The notes under the pieces: generated by a model | Database searches by the model: none | Told to the model about the DNA's origin: nothing | Seen by the model: only the letters and a program-made list of their open reading frames with translations | Position numbers and translations under genes: made by a program | Source: CF-162 sp963667205 | GTDB taxonomy: Bacteria > Chloroflexota > Dehalococcoidia > SM23-28-2 > RBG-16-64-32 | DNA length: 64,000 nt | Direction of reading: 5' to 3' | NCBI GenBank assembly: GCA_963667205.1 | Contig: OY762959.1 | Coordinates: 434,001 to 498,000 of the forward strand | Shown: one piece after another, positions 31,121-38,713 of the stretch | Layout: each line of letters begins with the position of its first letter | How positions within the stretch are numbered: the first letter of the stretch is position 1

Positions 31121-32266
31121 ATGCCGAAGTCCTCCAGCGGCGGATTCTGGATCTGGACCACGAAGGTTGTGACGGCACAGCCCATCGTCAGTGTTGTGCT
31201 AACCGGTGGGCTGCTTATAGCGCTTACCGTACCGGTCCTCAGCTTGAACCTCGGTGACCTCGGCATCAGCACTCTGCCCGCGGACAACGATTCACGCCAC
31301 GCCTTCGACGTGGCGAACGAGGAGTTCTCCGATGGCGTTCTCACGGCACTCGTCGTCATTGACGCTCCGGGCGTGAGCGCCGCGGCGGTGCAGAGCGGGA
31401 TAACCGACTTGACTGCCGCCCTTGATGATGAGTTCTTCGGGACGTCGGAGCTGGAGACGAACGAGAGCGGCGACCTCGCCCTGCTGACGGTAGCGATGCC
31501 CGGCGACTTCTCGGACCCCGAGTCCGAGTCGGCGCTCAAGCGCCTGCGAGACGATTTCATTCCGGCCAGCTTCGACGAGGAGACGGCTGATGTTTTCGTC
31601 GGCGGACCGACGGCGGATACCGTCGATGACATCGCAACGCAGGAGAGATACCTGCCGTACGTGTTTGCCTTTGTGCTCGGTTTGAGCTTCCTGTTGCTGC
31701 TGATGGTGTTTCGCTCGATCGTGGTGCCGCTGAAGGCGGTCGTCATGAACCTGCTATCGGTCGGGGCCGCTTACGGAATCCTGGTGCTGGTCTTCCAGGA
31801 GGGCATCGGCAACGAGCTGTTCGGCTTCTCGGAGTCGCCGGTCATCCAGTCCTGGCTACCGCTATTCCTGTTCGCCATCCTGTTCGGCCTCTCGATGGAC
31901 TATCACGTCTTCCTGCTCAGCCGGATCAAGGAGCGCTACGATGAGACCGGCGACAACACGGCCTCGGTCGCCTACGGGCTGCGCCAGACGGCGGGAATCA
32001 TCACCGGCGCGGCGCTGATCATGGTCGCGGTGTTCGGCGGCATGGCCTCGGGCGAGCTGGTGGTCTTCCAGCAGGTCGGATTCGGCCTCGCGGTCGCCAT
32101 CATCCTGGACGCCACGATCATCCGCATGATATTGGTGCCGGCGAGCATGGAGTTGCTGGGCGACTGGAACTGGTACTTCCCCAAGTGGCTGGAATGGCTG
32201 CCGAAGATCAACATCGAGGGAGCGGAGGTGCAGGCGCGTCAGCCGGATAGCTTTCTAGGCAGCTGA
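31121..32266 (+). pseudogene. MMPL/RND-type transporter, C-terminal half
   Basis: 381 residues match only the second half of an MMPL-family protein (normally about 700 residues): a transmembrane helix (IVSVVLTGGLLIALTVPVL), an extracytoplasmic domain starting LGISTLPADNDSRHAF, then the membrane block YLPYVFAFVLGLSFLLLLMVF...LFLFAILFGLSMDYHVFLLSRIKERY...FGGMASG. The conserved Asp-Tyr pair in GLSMDYHVF drives proton coupling. The 5' half was lost where the IS ends (31100); a TAA lies a few codons before ATG 31121. It could be translated from this ATG but would lack half of the transporter. Confidence 0.8.
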
Positions 32267-32494
32267 ATCCACGACAGCACAGCCGGCGTCGGCTGCTTCC
32301 TCGGGAGACGTCGACCCGAGCTACTACTGCCGGCGCTGCCTCATCGCATTCGAGCTCGCGAGGCAATTGGCCTAGCCGGCCGCGCCATACCACGGCTCCC
32401 AGGGCCCGTGGTTAAGCCAAGAGCACCGGACCTGAGATACGGAGTCCTATCGAGACGGATCAAGAACTCTACGACCGATGGCCCGAGCTACCGA

Positions 32495-32520
32495 CACGGA
32501 TGGCATTTTGGCACCCCACA
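32495..32520 (+). mobile_element. Solo right end of the 29933-31100 IS
   Basis: The sequence ending GGCATTTTGGCACCCCACA matches the right terminus of the IS (ATTTTGGCACCCCACA identical, with CGGAT shared just inside). No other part of the element is nearby, so it is a leftover of a deleted copy. Confidence 0.7.
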
Positions 32521-32613
32521 ACAGGGGTATGGGAACAGACGTTCTAGCTCCGATCAGGGACGGCTCCAGCCGGCTCCGCTCGGTACTGGCTCAGACTCGA
32601 CTGGCACTCCGGT

Positions 32614-32778
32614 TGAGAGCTATGAGAGCCGGAAAGGCGCGCGCGAGTTCCTCGCTGCCCTGCGCGAGTACGGGATCGTCAGCCTAGCCGTCCACGCGGC
32701 TCCGTTCTCTCAGGCTACCGCCTACCGCTGGCGATTTGAGGACCCGGCCTTTCGCAAGGCTTGGGACCCAATTAGATC
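32614..32778 (+). pseudogene. Remnant of a phage-type helix-turn-helix protein
   Basis: Encodes YESRKGAREFLAALREYGIVSLAVHAAPFSQATAYRWRFEDPAFRKAWD, which has the spacing and signature (TAYRWR.EDPxFxxAWD) of HTH proteins similar to phage small terminase subunits. It lacks a plausible start and the frame soon ends in unrelated sequence. It suggests past phage-related DNA close to the tRNA scar. Confidence 0.45.
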
Positions 32779-32856
32779 CCTCAACGCTCATATGGGGTTC
32801 ATTTGTATCTGAAATGGGCAGCCTTCGTCCCAGCCCGTTGCCCCCAGTGACGCTGG

Positions 32857-32878
32857 TTGCTAACCAATTGGTTAGCAA
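32857..32878. promoter_or_regulatory. Perfect 22-bp palindrome, operator candidate
   Basis: TTGCTAACCAA followed by its exact reverse complement TTGGTTAGCAA. It has no loop, so it looks like a binding site for a dimeric repressor (TetR- or MarR-like) rather than a terminator. It is 160-180 bp before the -10 box of the FAD-stub/P450 operon. GGTTAGCA also occurs twice before the dockerin gene near 25560. Confidence 0.5.
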
Positions 32879-33036
32879 GTCGGGCCACCCACCGAAGATG
32901 CTGGCACCAACCCACGTTAGAAGGGCAGCGCGGAACCCGCCGCCAGCGCTTGAGCCGCCTCGTAACTGAACCGAGCAGAGACACCGTGCCCCGGACTCCG
33001 CGCTGTGCCGCCTGATGGGACCGGACACCGCCGTGC

Positions 33037-33042
33037 TATGAT
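33037..33042 (+). promoter_or_regulatory. Extended -10 box before the FAD-stub/P450 genes
   Basis: TATGAT preceded by TGC; the stub's ATG follows 17 nt after the box. The P450 ATG is 121 nt after it. Confidence 0.4.
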
Positions 33043-33059
33043 GCGTCTGGTTTTAGGTC

Positions 33060-33170
33060 ATGTACGACGCAATCGTAGTAGGCGCGCGCTGTGCTGGCTC
33101 GCCAACAGCAATGCTCCTCCAGTCACTGGGTCGGATCGCGGCCGCCAAAGGGAGATCTCATCAATGGTGA
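33060..33170 (+). pseudogene. FAD-dependent oxidoreductase, N-terminal stub
   Basis: A 36-codon frame whose first 20 residues (MYDAIVVGARCAGSPTAMLL) are the FAD-binding start of a flavin-dependent monooxygenase/dehydrogenase family with the GARCAGSP dinucleotide loop. The remaining 370 or so residues are gone, and the frame ends with TGA overlapping the P450 start (ATGGTGA). As with the NmrA stub, promoter and start are retained while the gene body is lost. The stub may now serve as the translated leader of the P450 gene. Confidence 0.65.
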
Positions 33171-34399
33171 CAGCGGAATTCAATCCCCTCACCCCAGGAG
33201 CCCTGGCAAACCCCTACCCGATGTACCGGGAGCTACTGGCGCACAACCCGGTCTCTTGGAACTCCGTCATGGAGACGTGGATATTCACTCGCTACGAAGA
33301 CGTCGACGCAATCCTCAACCACCCGACTATGTCCTCCGACCGGCGCACTGGCAGTAACCGCTTCGCGGAGATGCAGCGTAAGCACATCGAAGAGCATCCC
33401 AACAGCCCGTTCAACCGCGCGCCGACGATGGTGACGACCGACCCACCCGAGCACACGCGCCTGCGCAGACTGGTCAGCAAGGCGTTCACTCCGCGCGCCG
33501 TCGAGGACCTGCGGCCGCGGATCCAGGATATCGTCGACGGGCTGCTGGCCGACGTCGCAGGCAAGGGCGAGATGGACCTCGTACAGTCACTCGGTTCCCC
33601 GCTGCCAGTCATCGTCATCGCTGAGTTGCTGGGTGTGCCCACGGAGAACCGGGCGAAGTTCGAGAAATGGTCCGACGAAATCGTGGCGACCCTGGGCGGA
33701 CCGTTCACGCCGCCGGAAGTGCTGCAGGCCGCCGCCAGTTCGATCAGCGAGCTCACCGCCTACCTGTCGGAGGTGATCGAGGACCGCCGCAAGAACCCGC
33801 GGGACGATCTGATCAGCGCCCTCGTCGCCGCCGAGGACGAGGGCAACGCCCTGAGCACGGAGGAGATCTACACGACGACAGTCCTCCTGCTGATCGCCGG
33901 CAACGAGACGACGACTCACTTGATCGACAACGGCATGCTCGCCCTGCTCAAGAACCCCGAGCAGGTCCAGCTGCTGCGGGACGACCCGTCGCTGATCAAG
34001 TCCGCCGTCGAGGAACTGTTTCGCTTCACGGGGCCAGTGGAGGGCATCGGCCGCGTCCTGACGGAAGACGTGGAGATCGGCGGCCAAGCGATGAAGGCGC
34101 GCGAAGCGGCGTTCGTCCTCCTGGGCGCCGCCAACCACGATCCCGCCAAGTGGGGCGACGACGCGCACAAGCTGGACCTGACGCGGAACCCCGTCGACCA
34201 CGTCGGCCTCGGCGACGGCATCCACTTCTGCCTGGGCGCTCCGCTGGCCCGCGCTGAGGCGCAGATCGCCATCGGCACGCTGCTCGAACGCTTCCCGAAG
34301 CTCAAGCTGGCCGTCGACGAGCCAGAGTGGGGCGGAACGTTCCGCGGCCGCGGGCGCCCGTTCATCCGCGGCGTGAAGAGCCTGCCGCTGACGTTCTGA
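33164..34399 (+). CDS. Cytochrome P450
   Basis: A 411-residue soluble bacterial P450. It shows LANPYPMYRELLAHNPVSWN at the start, TTDPPEHTRLRRLVSKAFTPR (helix C), the I-helix oxygen-binding motif LLIAGNETTTHLI, the ExxR pair in VEELFRF and the heme loop GLGDGIHFCLGAPLARAEA with the cysteine thiolate. It hydroxylates or otherwise oxidises an organic substrate using electrons from a ferredoxin/reductase not encoded here. ATG 33164 has an AGGGAGA site 8 nt upstream and gives the usual N-terminus; the open frame before it is not conserved. It looks intact. Confidence 0.9.
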   Translation: MVTAEFNPLTPGALANPYPMYRELLAHNPVSWNSVMETWIFTRYEDVDAILNHPTMSSDRRTGSNRFAEMQRKHIEEHPNSPFNRAPTMVTTDPPEHTRLRRLVSKAFTPRAVEDLRPRIQDIVDGLLADVAGKGEMDLVQSLGSPLPVIVIAELLGVPTENRAKFEKWSDEIVATLGGPFTPPEVLQAAASSISELTAYLSEVIEDRRKNPRDDLISALVAAEDEGNALSTEEIYTTTVLLLIAGNETTTHLIDNGMLALLKNPEQVQLLRDDPSLIKSAVEELFRFTGPVEGIGRVLTEDVEIGGQAMKAREAAFVLLGAANHDPAKWGDDAHKLDLTRNPVDHVGLGDGIHFCLGAPLARAEAQIAIGTLLERFPKLKLAVDEPEWGGTFRGRGRPFIRGVKSLPLTF

Positions 34400-34415
34400 T
34401 CGCAGCGCCAGTGCT

Positions 34416-34448
34416 CCGCTCATGGTTCAAGAGCCTCACCACGAGCGG
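34416..34448. repeat. Dispersed palindromic repeat, copy E
   Basis: CCGCTCATGGTTCAAGAGCC then TCACCACGAGCGG, a diverged copy just after the P450 stop. It keeps the outer palindrome arms. Confidence 0.6.
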
Positions 34449-34474
34449 AAGTTGCAGCGTGCGCCAACGATGAT

Positions 34475-34500
34475 CCGCTCATCCTGAGGCTCCTCGAAGT
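34475..34500. repeat. Dispersed palindromic repeat, copy F (partial)
   Basis: CCGCTCATCCTGAGGCTCCT then CGAAG, about one arm of the repeat with the loop in inverted order, 26 bp after copy E. Confidence 0.5.
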
Positions 34501-34507
34501 CTCACCG

Positions 34508-34664
34508 AACCGTCAGAGCGGATAACTGGCGAAAGGGTGCTCTGCGGCTCATGAGCGCAGGTACGAAGTGACCCCTCGAATGGCCCGAAACTGGCTCAGT
34601 TATGCGCTCTCCTCGCCAATCCGAGGGCGGCCGACCGCCAGTTCACCAACTACAAGGGCCCTTA
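34508..34664 (+). pseudogene. Scar of a second rtcB locus
   Basis: 34578-34635 resembles the region upstream of rtcB (28414-28471). It is followed directly by 34637-34664, whose reading CAGTTCACCAACTACAAGGG gives QFTNYKGP and a TAG, nearly the last nine codons of RtcB (GQFINYKGL, TAG). The whole gene body between leader and end is missing. A partial inverted copy of the leader (AGAGCGGATAACTG at 34514-34527) precedes it and could pair with CAGTTATGCGCTCT at 34597-34610. The 300 bp between P450 and 34702 hold nothing else besides repeats E and F. Confidence 0.55.
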
Positions 34665-34701
34665 GGGGCTGGTCGCATGATGTTCGAATTCGGTGCGCAC
34701 C

Positions 34702-35550
34702 TCAAGGCGGATTGAGGGCGCCTATTTCGGGGAGGCCAACAGCCGAATAGAATGACGTGAACAAAGACTGAATCGCCTCGGCGAAGGGGGCATCCAGGAC
34801 CGCAACACTTTCGTATGAATCTCCTACCTCAACCAAGGTTAAGCTCTTCACGCTCTGGAAGTCGCACAGGAGATGCGGAATGTCGAGAAATCTGGGGAGG
34901 TAGCAGAATCGACCGGCGGCTGCACCCTTCATGCGTCCCGCCGGCCACCGGGTTCGCTGACTGATCTGCTCGACATTCTGGTCCGGATTCGCGTCCCACG
35001 GATTGGCCTCTCCGTAGAGTTCCTGAAGCGCCGTCATGAACGGCCTAGCTTCGACGGTGAGCACCTGATCTGCCCGCGGCTTTGAGCTGCCAGGTTGAGG
35101 CACGAGATGGCAATGCGGAGTCAGTGTTACGCGAAACTCCTTGGAGGTCTTGTCTCTGAGGATCGTGCCAAGCCGCAGTTCGACGCCCGGCACCGGCGGG
35201 TATATGTAGACTTCGGCCGCATCAATTTGAAGTAATTCGGTTGGGGTCTCAGCGTCTGGATCGAGCCGAGATATCTGCAAGGCTGCACGACGTCGCAGGA
35301 TTCGCTCAAGAACTCCGTGGTCTGTGAGCCCCGCGACCTCAAGTTCGTTCCAATTACTTTCGAGGAAGCTCCAGAGGTATGACACGCCCGCGCGATCCAG
35401 GTCATCGTGAAGCTTGCGCGCGATGGTCGGAATCCCCGTCTCGATCACGCTTTCGATAGCAGCCAACAGATCGTCCGTCTTGGTCTTGTCTACCACCCGA
35501 ATGAACGCAGAATCATCAAGATCGTCCGGGGGTTTGCCATCGGTGAACAC
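34702..35550 (-). CDS. Unknown protein, 5'-truncated at the insertion junction
   Basis: The 282 residues from GTG 35550 have no family I recognise. Landmarks are VVFTDGKPPDDLDDSAFIRVVDKTKTDDLLAAIESV at the start, a central helical part (ERILRRRAALQISRLDP), then VYIYPPVPGVELRLGTILRDKTSKEFRVTLTPHCHLVPQPG. The start looks like the last strand of a receiver-type domain, and the frame is open upstream (SIRSLKFCPI) only as far as 35583, exactly where DUF1772 sequence resumes, where it meets a stop. The N-terminal part is therefore lost. The LTPHCxL stretch resembles LTPxCDL segments of proteins found near two-component or defence genes; that is a weak hint only. GC is lower than in the neighbours. 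Confidence 0.55.
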   Translation of the reverse strand: MFTDGKPPDDLDDSAFIRVVDKTKTDDLLAAIESVIETGIPTIARKLHDDLDRAGVSYLWSFLESNWNELEVAGLTDHGVLERILRRRAALQISRLDPDAETPTELLQIDAAEVYIYPPVPGVELRLGTILRDKTSKEFRVTLTPHCHLVPQPGSSKPRADQVLTVEARPFMTALQELYGEANPWDANPDQNVEQISQRTRWPAGRMKGAAAGRFCYLPRFLDIPHLLCDFQSVKSLTLVEVGDSYESVAVLDAPFAEAIQSLFTSFYSAVGLPEIGALNPP

Positions 35551-35582
35551 GACTATCGGGCAGAACTTCAGCGAGCGAATGC

Positions 35583-35750
35583 TTCAACGTTCCACGGAAC
35601 GACGCCCTCGAGGCGGTCGATCCGGAAAGCGCTGAAGGCGAGACTTACTGGCGCCAGTACCTCAGCAGCTGGACGGCCTGGAACCACGTTCGCACGGTCA
35701 CCGCCTTCGCGGCGGCTGTGTCGCTAACCATCGCCTTGAGCGTCGACTGA
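35583..35750 (+). pseudogene. DUF1772 membrane protein, 3' half
   Basis: Encodes FNVPRNDALEAVDPESAEGE, then TYWRQYLSSWTAWNHVRTV and a final hydrophobic helix (AFAAAVSLTIALSV) before TGA. This is the characteristic C-terminal third of DUF1772 proteins (NVPxNDALxAVDP, WxxWNHVRT). It has no start of its own. It completes the fragment at 25107-25423 in frame across the 10.16-kb insertion. Confidence 0.85.
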
Positions 35751-35906
35751 CGCCGACGTCCGGGGCGCCGATTCGCCTTCCGGCGGCGACAGTCGGTGAG
35801 GATGGGCGAGCCCAACCGTTTCGGCGTCAAGAGGTGGCCCGGAGCCGATAACACGCCCCTCTGGCGGTTGCCTCCGCAGATACGGCGCTCTAGTGTTCAC
35901 ACCGTA

Positions 35907-36854
35907 ATGCCTGTGAAGCAGAGAGTGATCGCCGTGGTTGGCGCTACGGCTACCGGGAAGACGGCGCTGGCGATCGTTCTGGCGCGGCGGTTGGGCGGCG
36001 GGTTCGAGGCGGTGAACGCCGACTCGCGGCAGGTGTACCGCTACATGGACATCGGCACGGCCAAGCCGACTACGGCGGAGCGAGAGGCGCTGCCCCACCG
36101 GCTGATCGATATCGTCGACCCCGACGAGGAGTTCAGCCTCCGCCGCTGGCTGGAGCTGGCGCTGCAGGCGCTGAACGAGGTGTGGGCGCAGGGACGCGTG
36201 CCGGTCGTCGTTGGCGGTACGGGGCAGTACGTCTGGGCGCTGCTGGAGGGCTGGCGAGTGCCGCATGTGCCACCTCAGAAGGCGCTGCGGCGTGAGATGG
36301 AGGCGCGCCCGCCGGAAGACCTGCTCGCCGAGCTGCGCCGCATCGACCCGGAGTCGCAGGAGTTCATCCAACCACAGAACGTGAGGCGGGTGATCCGCGC
36401 GCTCGAGGTGTACCACACGACGGGCAAGCCGCTTTCGCACTGGCGGACGAAGGACACACCACGCTTCGAGTCGCTGGTGATCGGGCTGCGGACGGGGCGC
36501 GAGGCGCTGTACAAGCGGATCGACGCGCGGGTGGAGGCGATGATGGCGGCCGGATTCGAGGAGGAGGTGGGCGGGCTGATGGAGCGGGGCTACGGATGCG
36601 ATCTGCCATCGATGTCGGGGATAGGCTACCGGGAGATTTGCACGCACCTGGGAGGCGAGATGTCGCTCGCGGAGGCGGTGGCGCGCACGAAGACGGGGAC
36701 GCACCGGCTGGTGCGACACCAAAACGCCTGGTTCAAGGCGGGCGACGAGCGGATCCGCTGGACTGAGGCCGGTGACGGTGCGGGAGAGGCGGCGGGGGAG
36801 ATCGCGGCCGAGTGGCTGGAACGGGTGACGGAGACAGGGAACAGGGGCCGGTAA
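35907..36854 (+). CDS. miaA: tRNA dimethylallyltransferase
   Basis: A 315-residue MiaA, which isopentenylates A37 of tRNAs reading UNN codons. It has the P-loop VVGATATGKTALA, ADSRQVYRYMDIGTAKP, LIDIVDP, VVGGTGQYVWALLEGW and the C-terminal SGIGYREICTHLGGEMSLAEA...TGTHRLVRHQNAWF. ATG 35907 gives the standard start just before the P-loop; the frame is open upstream but unconserved. Before the DUF1772 split it would have followed the tpiA-NmrA-DUF1772 genes. The 154 bp after it hold no gene. Confidence 0.93.
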   Translation: MPVKQRVIAVVGATATGKTALAIVLARRLGGGFEAVNADSRQVYRYMDIGTAKPTTAEREALPHRLIDIVDPDEEFSLRRWLELALQALNEVWAQGRVPVVVGGTGQYVWALLEGWRVPHVPPQKALRREMEARPPEDLLAELRRIDPESQEFIQPQNVRRVIRALEVYHTTGKPLSHWRTKDTPRFESLVIGLRTGREALYKRIDARVEAMMAAGFEEEVGGLMERGYGCDLPSMSGIGYREICTHLGGEMSLAEAVARTKTGTHRLVRHQNAWFKAGDERIRWTEAGDGAGEAAGEIAAEWLERVTETGNRGR

Positions 36855-37008
36855 GTGACGCTCGATGAACCGGCGCCATCGTGGCGTCGGGGATACGGGG
36901 CGCGGGGAACAGCACAGCCACGTCTGCCCAATGAAGGCTCGATCGAGCCGCGCGAGGCCCGCTGAGCGGGACAGCGCTGGAGTAAGCTTGTGGCGATGAA
37001 CGTGGCTG

Positions 37009-37922
37009 ATGAAACCCGTGTGGACGAGCGAATCGCGGCCGACGATCAGACTTGATGCGCTCACTAAATTCTACGGGCCGAACCGGGGCATCGAGGACAT
37101 CACGCTGGAAGCGCAGGCCGGCGACGTGCTGGGCTTCCTGGGTCCGAACGGTGCCGGCAAAACGACGGCGCTCCGCTTGCTCCTCGGCCTCCTGCACCCG
37201 ACGTCCGGGCGCGCTGAGGTGATGGGCTTCGACGCCACGCGTGACAGCGTTGAAGTGCGGCGCAGGGTCGGCTACTTGCCGGGAGACCCGGCGCTCTACG
37301 GCAACCGCAACGGCAACGACCTGCTGAAGCTGGCGACGAGTACGAGGCAGCTCGACAGTGCGCCCCTTGCCGGGCGACTGGTCGACATGCTCGACGTGCC
37401 CATGGAACGAAACATCCGAAAGTGCTCTCGCGGGATGCGTCAGAAAGTGGCACTCGTACTGGCGCTGTCACACGACCCGGAGGTGATGGTGCTTGATGAG
37501 CCAACGTCGGGGCTCGATCCGTTGGGGCAGCGGGCGATGCTGAGCTTCCTGAGCGAGCGCGCCAGGGCGGGTCGAACGGTCCTTCTCTCCTCACACATCC
37601 TGAGCGAGGTGGAGCAGGTCTGCGGAAGGGTGGCGATCCTGCGCGAGGGAAGGCTGACGCGGCTGGACACGGTGGAGGCTCTGCGGGAGGAGAAGTTCCG
37701 CGAGGTGGCGGTCGAGTTTGATGGTGAAGCGCCATCGTTCGAGGGGGTCGGCAGTACGAAGTGGTCTGGCAGGAAAGCAGGCGGATGGTGGTCCGCGTGC
37801 GAGGCGACCCTCAGGCGTTGCTGTCGGCGCTGGCGGCGGCGCAGATCACCGACGTATCGATCACGGAGCCGACGCTGGAAGAGGTGTTCCTCGACTACTA
37901 CCGGGACGGCGACTCGCAATGA
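37009..37922 (+). pseudogene. ABC transporter ATP-binding protein, frameshift near the C-terminus
   Basis: The first 245 residues are a normal ABC ATPase: Walker A GPNGAGKTT, the LXGYLPGDPALYG Q-loop region, signature CSRGMRQKVALVLAL and Walker B VMVLDEPTSGLDPLGQ, with H-loop SSHILSEVEQV. At a run of five G (37742-37746) the frame shifts. The expected tail (YEVVWQESRRMVVRVRG...ITEPTLEEVFLDYYR) continues in another frame to TGA 37920-37922, which overlaps the permease ATG (ATGA at 37919). One extra G restores a single gene of about 304 residues. It powers a two-gene exporter with the following permease. Because the coupled stop lies in the shifted frame, a base-calling error is a realistic explanation. 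Confidence 0.8.
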
Positions 37923-38710
37923 GGGCGTTGGCGCTCGACCTGCTGGGACGGTCGTGGCTCGCGCTCGCCTGGTGGATGGTGGGGTTGCTGGCGATGGGCG
38001 CCTACGTTGTGGCCATATATGGATCGCTGGGCGGCACCGAGGAGTTTGAGGAGCTGTGGGACCTCTACCCCGAGTCAATCCGGGAGCTGGTAGGGGACGT
38101 GAACATCGGCACGTTCGATGGCTGGCTGCACCTGGAGTTCATGTCCTGGATCCCCCTCGTCCTGGGGATGTACGGCGGGATATTCGCCGCCGGAAACATC
38201 AGCCGCGAGGCGGAAACACGGACGGTGGACTTCGTCCTTGGGCTGCCGGTGAGCCGGATCGAGTTCATGGCATCGCGTCTTGCGGTGGGGATCGTCAACA
38301 TAGGGGCGATCTGCGGCGGGGCGTTCGTTCTGCTCACGGTGCAGGTGCCGCTCATGGGTTACGATGCGTCGCCGGAGCGCTACGCGCTGGCGCTGACTAA
38401 TGCGTACCTGCTGGGCGCGGCGCTCTTCTGCGGATACGCGTTAATCGCCTCTCTCATCGACGAGCAGGCTCGAGTCATCGGCATCGCGATCGGCGGGACG
38501 CTCGTGACGTACATCGCGACGGCCGCGCTGCGAACCGCCAGCGCTCCGGACGGCGTTCGCTGGCTGAGCCCGTTCGAGCACTACCGTGCGGCGGACGCGA
38601 TGTCCGGGCGGGCGATCGATCCGGGATCGCTGGTGGTGCTGGCGGTGGCCGCAGTGGCCGCCGGGTCAGCGGCGCTGTATTGGTACAATCGACGCGATCT
38701 GGCGGTTTAG
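37919..38710 (+). CDS. ABC-2 type transporter permease
   Basis: A 263-residue membrane protein with about six transmembrane segments: LALAWWMVGLLAMGAYVVAIY, IPLVLGMYGGIFAAGNISREAETRT (the coupling-helix region typical of ABC-2 permeases), VGIVNIGAICGGAFVLLTV, AYLLGAALFCGYALIASL, VIGIAIGGTLVTYIATAAL and LVVLAVAAVAAGSAALYWY. ATG 37919 overlaps the ATPase stop. The substrate is unknown; bacitracin-, lantibiotic- or drug-type export are possibilities from the architecture. It is followed 3 nt later by dapF. Confidence 0.85.
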   Translation: MRALALDLLGRSWLALAWWMVGLLAMGAYVVAIYGSLGGTEEFEELWDLYPESIRELVGDVNIGTFDGWLHLEFMSWIPLVLGMYGGIFAAGNISREAETRTVDFVLGLPVSRIEFMASRLAVGIVNIGAICGGAFVLLTVQVPLMGYDASPERYALALTNAYLLGAALFCGYALIASLIDEQARVIGIAIGGTLVTYIATAALRTASAPDGVRWLSPFEHYRAADAMSGRAIDPGSLVVLAVAAVAAGSAALYWYNRRDLAV

Positions 38711-38713
38711 GAG

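Larger units (their letters stand above)
32267..33036. other. Gene-poor decayed region
   Basis: 770 bp between the MMPL remnant and the P450 leader. It contains the solo IS end (32495-32520), an HTH gene remnant (32614-32778) and a perfect palindrome (32857-32878). The rest shows no recognisable gene. The mix of fragments indicates repeated insertion and deletion. Confidence 0.6.
25424..35581. mobile_element. 10.16-kb insertion splitting the DUF1772 gene
   Basis: The two halves of one DUF1772 gene flank this block, sharing the trinucleotide CTT at both junctions (25421-25423 and 35582-35584), as expected for a 3-bp target duplication or microhomology joining. No terminal inverted repeats or recombinase gene are evident at the ends. 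The right end cuts the gene at 34702-35550 precisely at the junction, so the block is itself a fragment of something larger. It contains two copies of the dispersed palindrome found elsewhere in the window, which suggests it came from this or a closely related genome. Class is uncertain: translocated chromosomal segment or degenerate island. Confidence 0.65.
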
